Positions 27,706 to 40,400 of a stretch of 64,000 nucleotides of DNA are shown in pieces; positions within the stretch are counted from its first letter, which is position 1; each line of letters begins with the position of its first letter. A program made the position numbers and the translations under genes. The stretch comes from Scatophagus argus. Taxonomy: Eukaryota; Chordata; Actinopteri; Scatophagidae. A model generated the notes under the pieces. That model was not told the origin of the DNA. It saw nothing but the letters and a program-made list of their open reading frames with translations, and ran no database searches. The stretch lies in contig NC_058506.1 in NCBI RefSeq assembly GCF_020382885.2, positions 14,610,318-14,674,317 of the forward strand. Direction: 5' to 3'.

Positions 27706-27719
27706 CCACTAGATGGCGC
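27706..27719 (+). promoter_or_regulatory. CTCF-like motif, plus orientation
   Basis: CCACTAGATGGCGC is an exact match to the CTCF core consensus on the plus strand. It is 2.9 kb from the minus-oriented motif at 24779, and the two point away from each other. Confidence 0.5.
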
Positions 27720-28702
27720 CATATTGTCAAAGAATGGAAAATTTGAGGGTTGTCGAAACAGTGAATGTGAATCAGAACAGTATCACTTCCTATAATAACA
27801 ATCAGATGTACTGGTAGAACTGGTGTTCTACTGGATGACTGCAGAGAAAAAGTTTTGTTGTGTTGAGAACTCTCCATCATACATATATTTTTATTGAGAC
27901 TCTCAGAAGTCCCAGTTTGTTGTTGCCAGGAGCCACGACTAACTGTAATCTACCCAGATGGAGCAGTTTGATGTCATGATTGTGCATGCAGCACTTAATG
28001 TTGTTCCTCTTCCTCTTCTTCTTCTTTGGCTGAATCCAAATGTCAACCCGATGGACTTGGAGACTGAGATGTGCCAGGGAGTTCTTTTTGGGAATTGGAA
28101 AAACCACAGCATCACATTTGTAGAGCTATGAATTGTGGGTAACTAAATCCGTTGAAGTCTGCACACTGAGTGGACTTCCTGGAAGACTGCAGAGTGTCTG
28201 CTTGAGGGACTTTGTGGACTGGATTGGATTATGGGGTTTGGACAGCCCTCGGCACTTTCAACAAAGTCCGCAAGTCTACGAGAGCAGTGAAAAGTTTGGA
28301 TCCAGCCTTCTTCTTATTCATCTTCTTTAGTTCTATCAGATGTCATTTCATTTGAACCGATCATACAAATTTCCCATCATCGAGCCAATAATATATCGGC
28401 CTGATCTACATCATGCATTCCTATTTAAATGTTATGAATAAAAATATGTAGACAGTCAGATAAGTTTTGTGCTCGTTCGTGCTTCTAGTCCGGTATTGCT
28501 GGACTAAATGCTGACATCATCACATCAGTGAAACATCAGATGTGGTTCTGTGATATACTGGATGGGCCTTAATTGCTGTACAGCGTTGACCTTTGCTGCC
28601 ATATTGCTGTGTCACAATTAGAGTTAATGAACAACAGCGTCTCTGTGGTGAATCCTGTCTGGCTGCTTAGCCTGTTTGAAAGCCCCACCCCACCCCCCCC
28701 AA

Positions 28703-28735
<33 letters not shown>

Positions 28736-31700
28736 ACATTTATAAGCCAAATCTCTTCGAGAACAAGATGTTAATGAGTTCGTGTTCTACCTCAAACTTA
28801 ATCCTTAATGCCACCATTATTATACACAGAACAGTACAAGGTGACATATAACCCTGCATGTCTCTCCACCCAAGAGTGAGTCATTAATTAAGAAAAAAGT
28901 ACAACAGACTTGATTTATTTCAACTATTAAAATAGCAAACACTGCTGGAGTCTTTTGTGTCTGTGTTTCATGTTCTTTTAATCAGTCTGTTCAGTGTAAT
29001 GAATTTGGCCATTTTTTTCATGAAACACTTTAAATAAATTTATTCTGAAGTGTGACAACTTACTAAAAACTAGATAACCAATTCCATTTGGAAGAAATGC
29101 TCTTTTGAATCAAACTTGCAATAGACTGTGCAAATATAGAGACACCTGTACACGCCTCAGCAAATACTGCCTGACTTAAAATGTTGAGTTTTAGTTCAAA
29201 CAATGGCTCATTTTGAGGCTTTACTTTACGGTGAAGTCGTCCCATGCTGCATTATAGTAAAAAGTCTAATATTTGGTTCACTTTCACTGGAGACACTACA
29301 AATCACCTTTGCCTCAGAGTTGACTTAAAAAACAAATCACAAATCTCACTAAGGCAGGATTTATTACAGGACCGACTGTATTGGAATCCGTGATGGTGTG
29401 CAGAGGTTATTATTGTTGTGCCCTCTCAGTGGATTTATCATCTTATAAATCACTCCGCTTGTTTATTGGCTTGGTTTTATTGCTTTTTCTGTTGATTTGT
29501 TCGCTTTGTATCTTTTAAAGGTGCTTTATGAGTAAACGTGACCATAAATAAAGTTTATTGCCATTCAGGAACCAGTAACATTCTGTTGTAACCCCTCCTG
29601 ATATTCTATTGCAGTTGAGGTTAAGCTGACAGTGTTACGTCCAGCCTTTTTATCCACTCCTCAAAGGCTCTCTTGAAGCATCATCTTTGGGTGCACTTTT
29701 TATTATTTCCGTTTAGTGATTACCTATTTGCAATGCTTTAACCGAGCTCATTGCCAAGCTGTCTCATCATCTGTGTGGGAGACCTTCTCGGAAGCTCCCA
29801 TAGAACTGCTATGTGCTGCTTTTGTAACAGAGGATGGCAGCTCAGCAAATGTAAATTTGCCAAATGAACCAGTTAGTCTTTGACCTACAAATTTTATCTC
29901 TTGTAAAACTGAAAAATACTTCAGATAAAGCATAAATCTCACTCTCAGAGTTTTGGAATGCCTCAGGGGGACAAGCAATATGCATACAACGGGGATGTGC
30001 TACTTTGTCATTACATCAAGCCTTGAACTTTGACTCTCTCTGTCATACATCCATCACTGTTAATGTATCAGATATTCACTCTGGTACCTCCACTCAAATG
30101 CACCTGTCACCTGTCTGTCACTCATATGCTGCAAAATGCGACCAGGTACAGTAGAAAACCCTGGAATTTTTGGAAATTGTCATATGACATACTTTGTATT
30201 GGGACGTGCTAAAACATTTTTCTGGCATACTTAATAGTATGGGTAGTAGGGGTGGCGCGCAGCTAAACCTAGAGTTCCCCCAAATTCTGTAACACAACAT
30301 AAAAAACATACCAGGAAAAGTACTGCACGGTGAAGTGTCAGCTGTCAGATTGAGCTGCCAAGGTTGTGAACAGACATACGGTTTACAAACAAACTAAATC
30401 CAGTGTTGAAGTTTGCCTCAGCTGTTTATGTTTGTGTATGTCAGCTGTACCACAGGGGCTATGGCTGTGTCACATAGCCAGCATATAGCAACATTAAGTC
30501 AGTTAGCATTGCAGCACTGTATCCCATTAAGCTGTTCCATCACATAAATTCTGGTTTGTTTTTGCAGAAGAAGAAGAATGTAAGAAACCATGAAATGATG
30601 TTGACCTGCACTGCGCTTTGCCTCTGCAACCATTTGTATTATGCTCTGCGGTCTGCACGAACACGACCAAACAGGAAATTTCTTCCACCTGAAGGCAGCT
30701 TCCCTCTCATGGAAGATTAATTACTGTGTTACTTCCCACGGGGACTTGTTTATACTTTGTTTCCGTTTAGCATGAGGGACAGTGTAACCAATCCGTCAGC
30801 TAATCTATAGGCCTGCTCTTGTGAATCCACTTCAGTACTGTATTAATTCGTTTTTTCTTAACTACTGTTCATGGAAGGTCGTTTTCTGATTTGTAATAGT
30901 TACTGGGTCAGTTATCCTGCAGTTTTCACAGTTTCTTCTTGTAGAGAAGGTCAGCTGCTCTCTTCAAACTTTATTGGGAGTGTTTTTGGCTCGCGGCACA
31001 GCGGTGCACACACATGCGCGGTGAGGGCAGCAGCTCTACAGTGAATTAAACTCCTACTGTGAAAATGCTTTGCTGAATACACTAAAACCTCCACCTGGAC
31101 AGCCAGTGCAAAGAAACATCAACTGCATGACCTCAGATAAAGCTATTTGGATATAGATTTTGTTGTTTGGTTTTTTAATGGGGTATAAGATAAATAAATA
31201 TTGTTTATGAAAGTAGAAAAGATATTTTTCTTGATCAGCCTCGCTGCACTTTCATGAAAATCCCCTCACGCTGCACATTTCTGCTTTTCTTGTGAATGAG
31301 AACGCGTCTCATGCTTATATTATGATGCATGATCAGCTTGCGGGCAACTCCCTTTTTTGTCTCCATGGCAATGACAATTTCCCAGCTTCCATTGCGGCGC
31401 ATCGCGCGTCAATTTTATTGCTGTCCAGAGGGAAGGAAAATGAATCTGTGTGTCCTGAAATTAGGTGTGAGAGCCAGAAACCACTCTGTGGGAGATATCA
31501 TCCTATGTTAGCGATGTTACAAGATCGACACACGTTTCATCTTAAGCACAACGCACACCATGGGAGGTTAAAGGGTCTCTTGTTTTTGTAGTAAAACTGC
31601 AAACTAAAAGACTAAAGGCTAAAAGACTGACAAAGTACGTGGATTACACTGTGCATGCGTTAAGATCATCTGAACAGGTTTCCGGTGGTTTTATTTCATT

Positions 31701-31890
31701 GTGTAAAATGTGTGTAACGTTTGTGTTTTTCAGGCTGTGGGGACAATGGGACTAAGTGTCCACCGTGCTGATCTCAGCAAAGCTTCAACCGAACCCACCT
31801 CCCCTTTGATCTGCCAATTAAGAAATCAAAACGATGGAGCAAAAAGATTACATCCTTCCTTGTATCTGTCTCAGGTTCATCGTCACTCAC

Positions 31891-31939
31891 CTTTGGCGGC
31901 ATGGTCTTTATCCTCTTTGCCTTTTGATTTTCCGCTCAT
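31891..31939 (-). CDS. fgf13: Alternative first coding exon (1V type) of fgf13
   Basis: The minus strand reads ATG then 16 codons, MSGKSKGKEDKDHAAK, plus one base, then a GTGAGT donor. Mammalian FGF13 isoform 1V starts MSGKVTKPKEEKDASK, so length, basic-acidic character and splice phase all agree. Joined to exon 2 (21506) the split codon becomes GAG and continues EPQLKGIV, as in the known isoform. This form lacks the inactivation-particle N-terminus of 1S. The region 5' of the ATG (31940-32200) is GC-rich and probably its own promoter. Confidence 0.88.
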
Positions 31940-32220
31940 GGAGCACCGCTGCCGCTGCCGCTACTGCTGGTGGCTGATGAATAAAACTTCAGGTGCGAGA
32001 TGCAGGATCGCGGATTTTACTTTTTCATCCTCTTCGGATTTTTTTTTCTGCCCCCTCCCTCTTCACACAGCAGTCCAACTCTCGCACTCTCCCTCTGTCC
32101 CTCTCTGCCGCTCTCTCCGCTGCTCCGCTCTGTTTAAAGCCCGCTGTGCGCCTCGGTGACACCGGGAGCGCTGCCTGTCGTGTGCGCGCAAAAACGGCGC
32201 ACGCACATTTAGGGACAAAG
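31940..32220 (-). promoter_or_regulatory. fgf13: Likely 1V promoter and 5' UTR of fgf13
   Basis: A GC-rich stretch with repeated GCCGCT units, several CpGs and a pyrimidine-rich run stands directly 5' of the 1V start codon. A plus-strand transcript could also start here; see the terminal-exon-like segment at 33303-33850. Confidence 0.45.
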
Positions 32221-33302
32221 AAAGATGACACTCACTTCCCAACCAGACATCCTGTACAGGACCAGTCGTTATTGGTAGACTTAAGTGTTCCTTTTGATAA
32301 AAGGAACACTTATTTATAAGCAGTAAATAACTGTGCTGGATAAATAATTCACCAATGCATTAAAGGTCAGTTAACCACTAATGAAACACTTCCCTCCGCC
32401 AGCATTGCACATGTTTTGTCTTTTTAGCCATCTCTCGAAAACACCATAATCATTTTATGAACATATTCACACCTGCAGACTTAATGGGTAGTCGTTATAA
32501 CGTTTGTGGTTTTATTAAAATGTATGTTGGCAGGTGAGTGAGTAACGTTTGACTGACCACAGTTTATTTAATACTTTGTGTGACTTATTTGTATGACTAG
32601 ACTTGATTTCTCATTAGTGACAAACATGCTACCTTTACAATTGTATTAGTAGGTCAGTGCTGAAGGGATGTGGCTCCAATGTGCTAATAAACCACACATT
32701 TATAAATCACAAACGTTAATGAGTCGTTAATGAAGCGTTCTTCTAGTGATCTGTCCAGTCTGCAGTGTAACAGTGGGATGTGCATTTTAGTTGTTACTGA
32801 CTGAAAGAGGGTCACCACGTCCACAAGGTTGTCTTCAGTCCAATAAAAGTAGATCCGCCTGCAAACTCAGCGGTCTGACGCCATGCAAATGAGGCAGCTT
32901 ATTGATCATTTAATCAATTTGTGCTGGAAAATGGCTTTTTCACCAAGGAAAGAAGAGGATACACTTACATTTTATCCTTTGCGAATGTGTTTCAGATTAT
33001 CTGAAGTGTCCTTCAACATTTATGTAAGACAGCTTTATTGGGTGTAGCGAATTTATCTTGAAGTTGATATGGGATTGTCCCCTCACTGTCATGTCAGAAC
33101 AATAACACTACAGATCTCTTTCTTTGCTGACTCAGTCATAGTCTCCCACTTGTAAAATAACAGGTGAAATTGACAATGACATCTTAAAGAGCAACAATCA
33201 CATTACGCAACTCTGTTTCTGAGACAAACTTAATGACAGTATGATATGTTTCTGCTTAATGTCTTTCTACAGCTTCACATTTGCTTTTCTCTTCTCTTGC
33301 AG

Positions 33303-33850
33303 CCTGCAGCACCGTATGGTTGAAGACCATCTGACAAGCACATCCTAAAGCATCCAGTTTGTTAGCATGTGAGTGTGAGCAAGCTGGGTCAGAGATAAAT
33401 TTAGTTTCTTCTGCTAACCTACATCAAGTGGCTGTATGGCACAACAGGACCGACCTGCTGGAAGTAGCCCCAGTTTTGTTTGTTTCTGCCTCCAGCGGTC
33501 ACAAATTTGCTACAGCAGTTCTAGTTTATGCAGACTTTTTAAGCAGAGATGGAAGGTTGTGTATGTTGTTGTGTATTTACTGTACACCAACTGGTTTTTC
33601 TGTAAGCTGAAGGTCAAAAGCTGTCCCACAAAAAAGTTCTTCATGTCCTTATTTTTACTGTCTGGGTGTGTGACTGAATTGTTTTGTATATGTAATTAGT
33701 CTTTATTTCATAAGAGATTTTGATCTCAGTGAGACTTCCTTAATACTTAAAGCTTATCTAACTTTGTCTCGTGCTGTGTGTCTGACATTCTCTGAATTTC
33801 TGTACATCCCGTTTTGTATTTTGCAAATAAAAGTGATTTTGCTGTGGAAA
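33303..33850 (+). ncRNA. Possible terminal exon of an unknown plus-strand transcript
   Basis: A strong acceptor (tcttttctcttctcttgcag, ending 33302) leads into about 520 bases without a convincing reading frame. AATAAA follows at 33826-33831, then a GT-rich stretch. This is the shape of a last exon with its cleavage site. No matching upstream exon was identified. An A-run just after the signal leaves a retrocopied 3' end as the alternative. Confidence 0.35.
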
Positions 33851-36196
33851 AAAAACAAAACTGATGTAAAATGGTTCACAGCAGAGCAAAACAAGAAAAA
33901 CAAGGCTCTTCTGCAGGTCACATTTGTCATATTCATACTTTATTTAATTTAAAAGAGTAATTGCACAAATACAAGATGGCCACAGGAAATCAGGGCCATG
34001 TGCGCATAATGAGAAGAAATAAAGTACTGTCATCGAAGTACAACACAGAGAGCACAGCATCAAGGGAATCATGGCTACAAAAATAATTAAAAAGAGACCT
34101 AAATAAATAACCATAACTCTCTAAAATACAAAGAATAAAATCCAAAAATGACTTATTCTTAGTGCATTAGTGCAGTGTCTTGCAATGATATTACTGCATT
34201 TTATTGAAAATGTATGTCTCCTTACTGACACCTAACCATAGCTGTTTTTAAATCTTACAGCGCTGTTTACATTGTCTCACGTGACAAGTTTGTCTGATTC
34301 GGATAAAACAGGTCTGTGACTTCATGCTGTAGTCGCTTTTTCACTCCAGCTACTAAATGAGCCAACAGACCAAAGCACAGCTGACCCTCTGCCAGAGCCT
34401 CCCCTGTAGGATTACTGTTCTGGGACCAGCTGCTCTATTAAAACAGAAAGTGCCACATGTGACTGCTCCCGTTCCCCTCAGAATTCATAAAAACAGACAA
34501 GGCCCTCACTGGAAACTTATTTGATAAATTACATTTACCTTCAAATACATTTCATACATTTTTCACTCACAGTTATAGCTGTCAAACATCACTGGACAAC
34601 TAGCAGTTTTTATTGACGTCCTCAGTGTAACAGGTGTGTTAGGTTAATTAAATCACACCAGGTCAGACAATAACAGATGAACTGTCAAGCATAGCAGAGG
34701 TGTTTAATTAAACTGCTCATGAAATATGTTCTTGTCATTGGTGAAGTATCCCTCATTATGTTCTCCTTTGTGGCAAACCCTGCAACTCCAAGCACAGTGA
34801 AAACAGTGACCTCAGAGCTCTTTTAAGAAAAAACAGACAAGGCCTCAGATATATACATATACACCAATATATACATATATAAGTCAGCAGTCATAATGAT
34901 TCATCTGCACTGTGAACCGGCCTCAGGTCAGCTGTGTGCCGCTCAGGAATGGCAGAGACACTGACCTCATGAGTCATACAACACAGCTGTATGATTACAC
35001 CGGGAAGGAGACAGGACATTTATCTGTATTGATTGATGATAGGGTGACCTGGAAAAAAGAGGTTATTGACTTGATGCCTGGCCAGAGCCCAGAGTCTTGA
35101 TCACTGCACCATCTCAAAGTTTGCCCAAATCAGACGGCTATGGCAATCCCCCTGCCTTCACTCATTGAAGCTAATATTCTGTCATACATACATACAAAAA
35201 ATGTTATCAACCATTTTGACACAATTAAAACAAGACACATGAAATATTAATGTAAAATGTTGCAATGGGATAAATAAAAATACACAATAACGACTGAAAA
35301 ATTACTACAAATTTCATCTGATTAGCTGCAAGTGACAAAACTTTCTATATGTAGTAGATTGCAAGTCAGTTTGCAGTTTATTCATAGTAAGGACAATTAA
35401 ATTATACAGTATAAATGCTGATCCAATCAACACGCAAGCAAAAAACACAAGATGTACTTAAATTTGATAAACTGTCATGTAACAATACACAATCTGGACT
35501 GGATTCTGTACACTGGGGACAAGCTTTCCCACCAACATGTTCTCCCTGGTTTTAACCCACTTTGTTCTGTGTGCATTCACATCTGACATGCCTGACGTCA
35601 GTGAGCCCCTCCTCCACTGCTGAGCTGCTGTTCACTGAGCCGACAGATCTTGTCCCCGGACGCCAATCAGCAGGGAGTGATTTGCTAATTGCTACATGAA
35701 GGTGCAAACTGTTGTGTTCCCTCACAATTTTCCTCTTCTGTAAAATCTTTGGCTTGCAAGGGGGATGAATTTAATGAATTGCATAAGTTGCACTAAAAAG
35801 AGGGATGCAACCCTGCCTCACCTCATTTTAAATCATCCTCAGTCAATAAGCCACCACAAGGCCACTGTTGCCAAGGAGCTGCTGGCCCAAGGCCAGCTGA
35901 ACTGGCTGTCAATCACAGTGATTTGTGCCACAGCCACACCCTGTGTAACTCACAGTCTAATGAAACGGGCGTCAATACTCAGAACCGAGCTTGGAGTTTA
36001 GGTGTTCTTTATTTCAGTGTGTAAACTGCAGCACCAACTGAGGAGTTTTAATTTTCAGTCTTTGCTGCTGTGTCTAAACATCGTTAAGCTGATTTGCCTG
36101 CCTGGATTTACAGTAAGATTTGTCCAATCAAACAGAGATACAATCTGGACACATCAGCCTGTATTTATAGTGTGTGCATGTGTGTGTGCATGCGTA

Positions 36197-36246
<50 letters not shown>

Positions 36247-36743
36247 GGTCTTGTAAATCTGTCTTTGTGAGGTGAAAATTTAAAAAAAATTTTGGCCAGT
36301 CACCATTTCTGTCTGATCATTAAGACATAATAGCAAATGCATAAATATAGTAAAAAAAAATGTCCGAAAATTGTTTTGTTACTCAGCAATATTTCTCTAG
36401 TTTGTTAACATTAACCCTCTTGAACTTCTGATAAAGGATGAAATAAGGAAGTGACAGGTAAAACTGTACTGAATTATGCAAGTTTGCTTATTTCCACTGA
36501 GTGTTTTGCCTGTAAAAGGAAGAATGTGCCTCCTAGTTGGATTTAGGCTACGACTAGGCTACGACTAGGCTACTGTGTCCTTCAGGTTAGGGTTAGGCTT
36601 GTGTGTGTGTGCGTGTGTGTGTGTATGTGTGTGTGTCTGCACACATGCCCCATTTGAAAGTGTCACTTAAACCATCCTTCAAAAGTTGCTTATCGGACAA
36701 GTCTCATCATGATAAACAGGATGATTAACAGCTACTAATGTCA

Positions 36744-36776
<33 letters not shown>

Positions 36777-36955
36777 CAACAATGTCGAGAACTGTCCTTC
36801 TTTCTCATCGATGGTCAATATTTACTGTTGCTCAATTTCAATTTGACATGTCTGAATAAAATCCTTTGCTTTTCTAACTTTTTCCTTCATCTCTCTCTCT
36901 CTTTGTTTGTTGTATTTAACACATTCAAAATCTCTCACACTCTTGTTTTCTCTCT

Positions 36956-36958
<3 letters not shown>

Positions 36959-36998
<40 letters not shown>

Positions 36999-37001
36999 GC
37001 G

Positions 37002-37033
<32 letters not shown>

Positions 37034-37034
37034 A
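36959..37034 (+). repeat. Long (CA)n followed by (GA)n
   Basis: About twenty CA units pass through a CGCG break into about thirteen GA units, some 430 bases before the f9 start codon. It adjoins the interspersed repeat at 37037-37300. Confidence 0.85.
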
Positions 37035-37036
37035 AG

Positions 37037-37300
37037 TCTTGTTTCCATCACTTTTGGGGACATTACATAGACTTACATTCATTTCCTGGAGGCCTAACCA
37101 CCACCTGATCATAACAATAAACATCGCTTGCCTAATCCTAAATCCTAACCCTCACCTTAACCTAAACTTAACTTCATCCTAACCTCGAAGCAAGTCTTTA
37201 CCATAATATTTAATGATTTATGTTGTGGGGACTTATAAGGCAGGTCCTCACAGTGTGACTGTGTAAGCAGATTTTTGTCCCCACAACTACAGGATTATGT
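37037..37300 (+). repeat. Probable teleost interspersed repeat upstream of f9
   Basis: Text such as 'ttttggggacattacataga', strings of 'cctaaccct' type, and an end reading 'tttttgtccccacaactaca' resembles a repeat common in fish. The 'ttggggac' near the start and 'gtccccac' near the end are inverted, suggesting a small non-autonomous DNA element. It lies about 165 bases before the f9 start codon. Confidence 0.45.
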
Positions 37301-37464
37301 GTCCACACACACACACACAAACAAATGTGAGCATACACACACATACGGCCTCACAGGTGAGTAAACAGTGTGTTGTTGTACTTTGGAGTGGTGGATCTGT
37401 CTCTCCAGCAGTTCGGCTTTGGCTCAATACAGTCAAAAACAGATTCACAGTTGACAGCGACAAG

Positions 37465-40400
37465 ATGGCTGGAGTTTGTTTACTGGCTTTCATTGCTGGT
37501 TTGCTACTGGAGGCGTACGGGCTGCCGGCAGACATCCCAGAGGCAGAAACAGGTAAATGACAGAGAGGCAGGTGTGGATTGAGGAGGCCAGTGAAGCGCA
37601 GATGTGAAAATCTATGAAGAGGCTGGTGTTTGGGGAGAGTAGTTTTAACCAGGTTTAACTTCATTTATGTCAGAACTTTTTACAAGCAGGTGCTTTGATG
37701 TTGTTTGTCTGCTTTTTATATCGAATGTCTTGTTTTGTTTAATATAACATAAAACAGCTCAGGGACTGCAGGTGGAAGTGAACCCTGTAGCTAAATCTGA
37801 CATATTTACATCCCATTGATCATAATTAAGGGTCTAGTGAGTAAGATCTATTTGTATAAAATAAAATATTCATAATAATTATGTTTTCATTAGCTTATGT
37901 TCTCCTGATCTCCTCTTCCACGTAGTCCACCATGTTGCACCATCATGCTTCTACAGCAGAAACACGTAGGCCAACTCCTCGGTCAGATCTGAACACATAG
38001 ACAAAACACACATATTTTCAGATTCAGCACGGCTTTCTGATGAGATCCATCTCTGACCTCCATTAAGAAAAAATGTCCAAAGATTAGCTGCATGTTACTT
38101 GAGAACTTGCCTGAAAATTGTCAAGTTTTTAAGTTTTCGTCACTGTCAAAGCAAACCAGTGATAGTTGTCTCCACATCCATGCAAACAGGAACTGTTACT
38201 CGCTAACCTGGCATGGTGCCTTTCTGCCATAGCACAATCCAGTGAATCCATACCAGCACTGTCAGTTTTCAAGCCCTTGAGAACAATGTCGGAGCCATTT
38301 GAATAATTTTTCCCCTTGCCTTCTCTTGCCCTTTCAGGGGCTGTATTTGTGTCTCAACAGGCGGCGAACAAAGTGCTGATTCGTCAGCGCAGGTACAACA
38401 GCGGCCACCTTGAAGAAGTACTCTACAAAGCCAACCTGGAGCGGGAGTGTAGAGAGGAAGTCTGCACGATGGAAGAGGCCAGGGAGGTGTTTGAGGATGA
38501 TGAGAAAACTGTAGGTTGCACACAAACAAGAACGCACACAGACACAACTAACCCTTTCTCATGTGTGTAATAACTGAATTCTGAGGTTTTCTCATTAACA
38601 TCCGTGTTTCTCTTTCAGATGGAGTTCTGGGCCACCTACTTCGGTAAAACAAATGAAAGAAAGCCTCAAAGTTACTCTGCATGGAAAGAACATGTTCACC
38701 TCTCAACCTGCGTGTGTGTGTTCATATGTTTTATATTCGCGTTTAGATGGCGACCAGTGTAAGCCACAGCCCTGCCAAAATGGAGCAGTGTGTGAAGACG
38801 GGATCAGGACATACACCTGCTGGTGCAAACCAAACTTTGGCGGCAAGAACTGTGAGATCGGTGAGTGTAACTGGCTACACGTGACAAACACAAATCTTTA
38901 CTTAATTTTCATTAACATATATAACTGTATTATAAATATGTCATTAGTGTGAACGCTAACATAGTTAAGAACAAAATGCAAAATAGATTTGCTCTGCTTT
39001 CCCGTTTTTTTTTTTTCCAGAGGTGTCCAAGCAATGTTCGGTCAACAACGGTGGGTGTTCCCATTTCTGTGTGATGCAGGCGGACCTGCCTGTGTGTCGC
39101 TGTGCAGCTGGTTACCATCTTGGGCCGGACAAGAGAACCTGTGAACCGACAGGTAAAGTAGAGTGATTAAACAATACAGCATATAGCATTAAGTGGTTCT
39201 TCAGGTGCCTTGATTATATTTAGAAGCTAATTTAGACTCTCAACACATTATATCTGCGCAAATGGAAAAATTCCAAACCACTGGAAACTCAATCACAAAC
39301 GCAGTTGTCTCATCCTCTATGCCCACGTTTGGTGAAGTGAAATCCTGATGTCTTCTAAACTTCCTTTTCCACAGTTGAGAGATTCTGCATGAATTACGGT
39401 TACAGGCAGACTGGTTAATAAACTGCCAGATACAGAATTTATTGTTATTATCGACAGCAATGAACAATGTGGCAAGAGAACCATAGATAGACAGCATAGA
39501 AATCCAGCACTGAAAACAAATGACAGCTGCGATAAAGAAGAAGCGTTAGAAATGATATGGGAACTACAGTAATGTCAGTGCTAGTGACCTGCAGGGCCTA
39601 GTGATTAACTGACCAATCATTACAGCATTTCAAACTGGTCACTTTTTGTAGCAAATTTAGCCTGTGACAAAATAACAAAAGTGCAGTTGTGAAAAAAATG
39701 TGACAGTGCAATATAATGATGTTTATAACAGGAAACTAGAATATTTTCCTCTTTGTTGTTCCTTCAATTCTCCCTCAGAACATTTCAGCTGTGGTCGTGT
39801 GAACTTGTCCTCCAACGCCATCACCAGAAGGATCGCCGACCCTCTGTTATCCACACACAACTCTGAAAGAAACTGGACTTCCAGCGGGACCCTGCAGGAC
39901 GACTACTCTGACATCAATACGACACGGCTACTTGATTACTATGATTTTGATTTAGAACTGTTCAACGCCTCTAAGGTCGACACAAGGTCTGAGAGGTTGG
40001 CTTCAAGCTCCTCTGTAAATCCAGCCGAGGCTGTCCTGAGCAGTGGGGAGGCAAGTAGTGCCACTGAAGCGCCCTCAGACACAGAGAAGTTGCCGTCCTG
40101 GGCTTTCTTTCCCACACTCCCCACCATCACTGCAGAGCACAACACTGACCAGAGGATTGTGGGAGGTGACGAGGCCATTCCTGGAGAGATACCTTGGCAG
40201 GTAGCGCTGAATGAGGAGTGGAGAGATGAGGATGATTCAAATGGATGATGTTATGGATGATATTCACAGACGGGAAGCAGTTAATTGGATATTTTAAAAC
40301 AAATGATTTTCTTACACATAATCACTACAGTAGCACAGCATCTTGTCCATGGGATTGAACGCAATAATGTCTTGTCACTCCAACATTTATAGGTCACTGG

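Larger units (their letters stand above)
22901..31890 (-). other. fgf13: fgf13 intron between the 1V and 1S first exons
   Basis: I see no further coding exon. I looked for the 1U (MALLRKSYS-like) and 1Y (CHEIFCCPLK-like) first exons known from mammals and did not find them. The interval holds (GT)n at 23014-23038, a purine-rich stretch at 23160-23550, CTCF-like motifs at 24779-24790 and 27706-27719, (CA)n at 28701-28730, and slowly-evolving-looking blocks near 25725-26040 and 31255-31520. Confidence 0.5.
32221..37036. other. Intergenic interval between fgf13 and f9
   Basis: Apart from the terminal-exon-like segment, no gene is seen. Microsatellites include (GT)n then (GA)n at 36198-36242, (CA)n at 36743-36770 and a long (CA)n then (GA)n at 36959-37034. 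A short local triplication of 'ggctacgacta' lies near 36546-36575. A repeat-free block near 35590-35740 may be a noncoding element. Confidence 0.5.

Noticed and set aside
36585..36598. Two TTAGGG-like units
   Set aside because: Only two imperfect copies in a CT/AG-rich stretch; far too short for an interstitial telomere.
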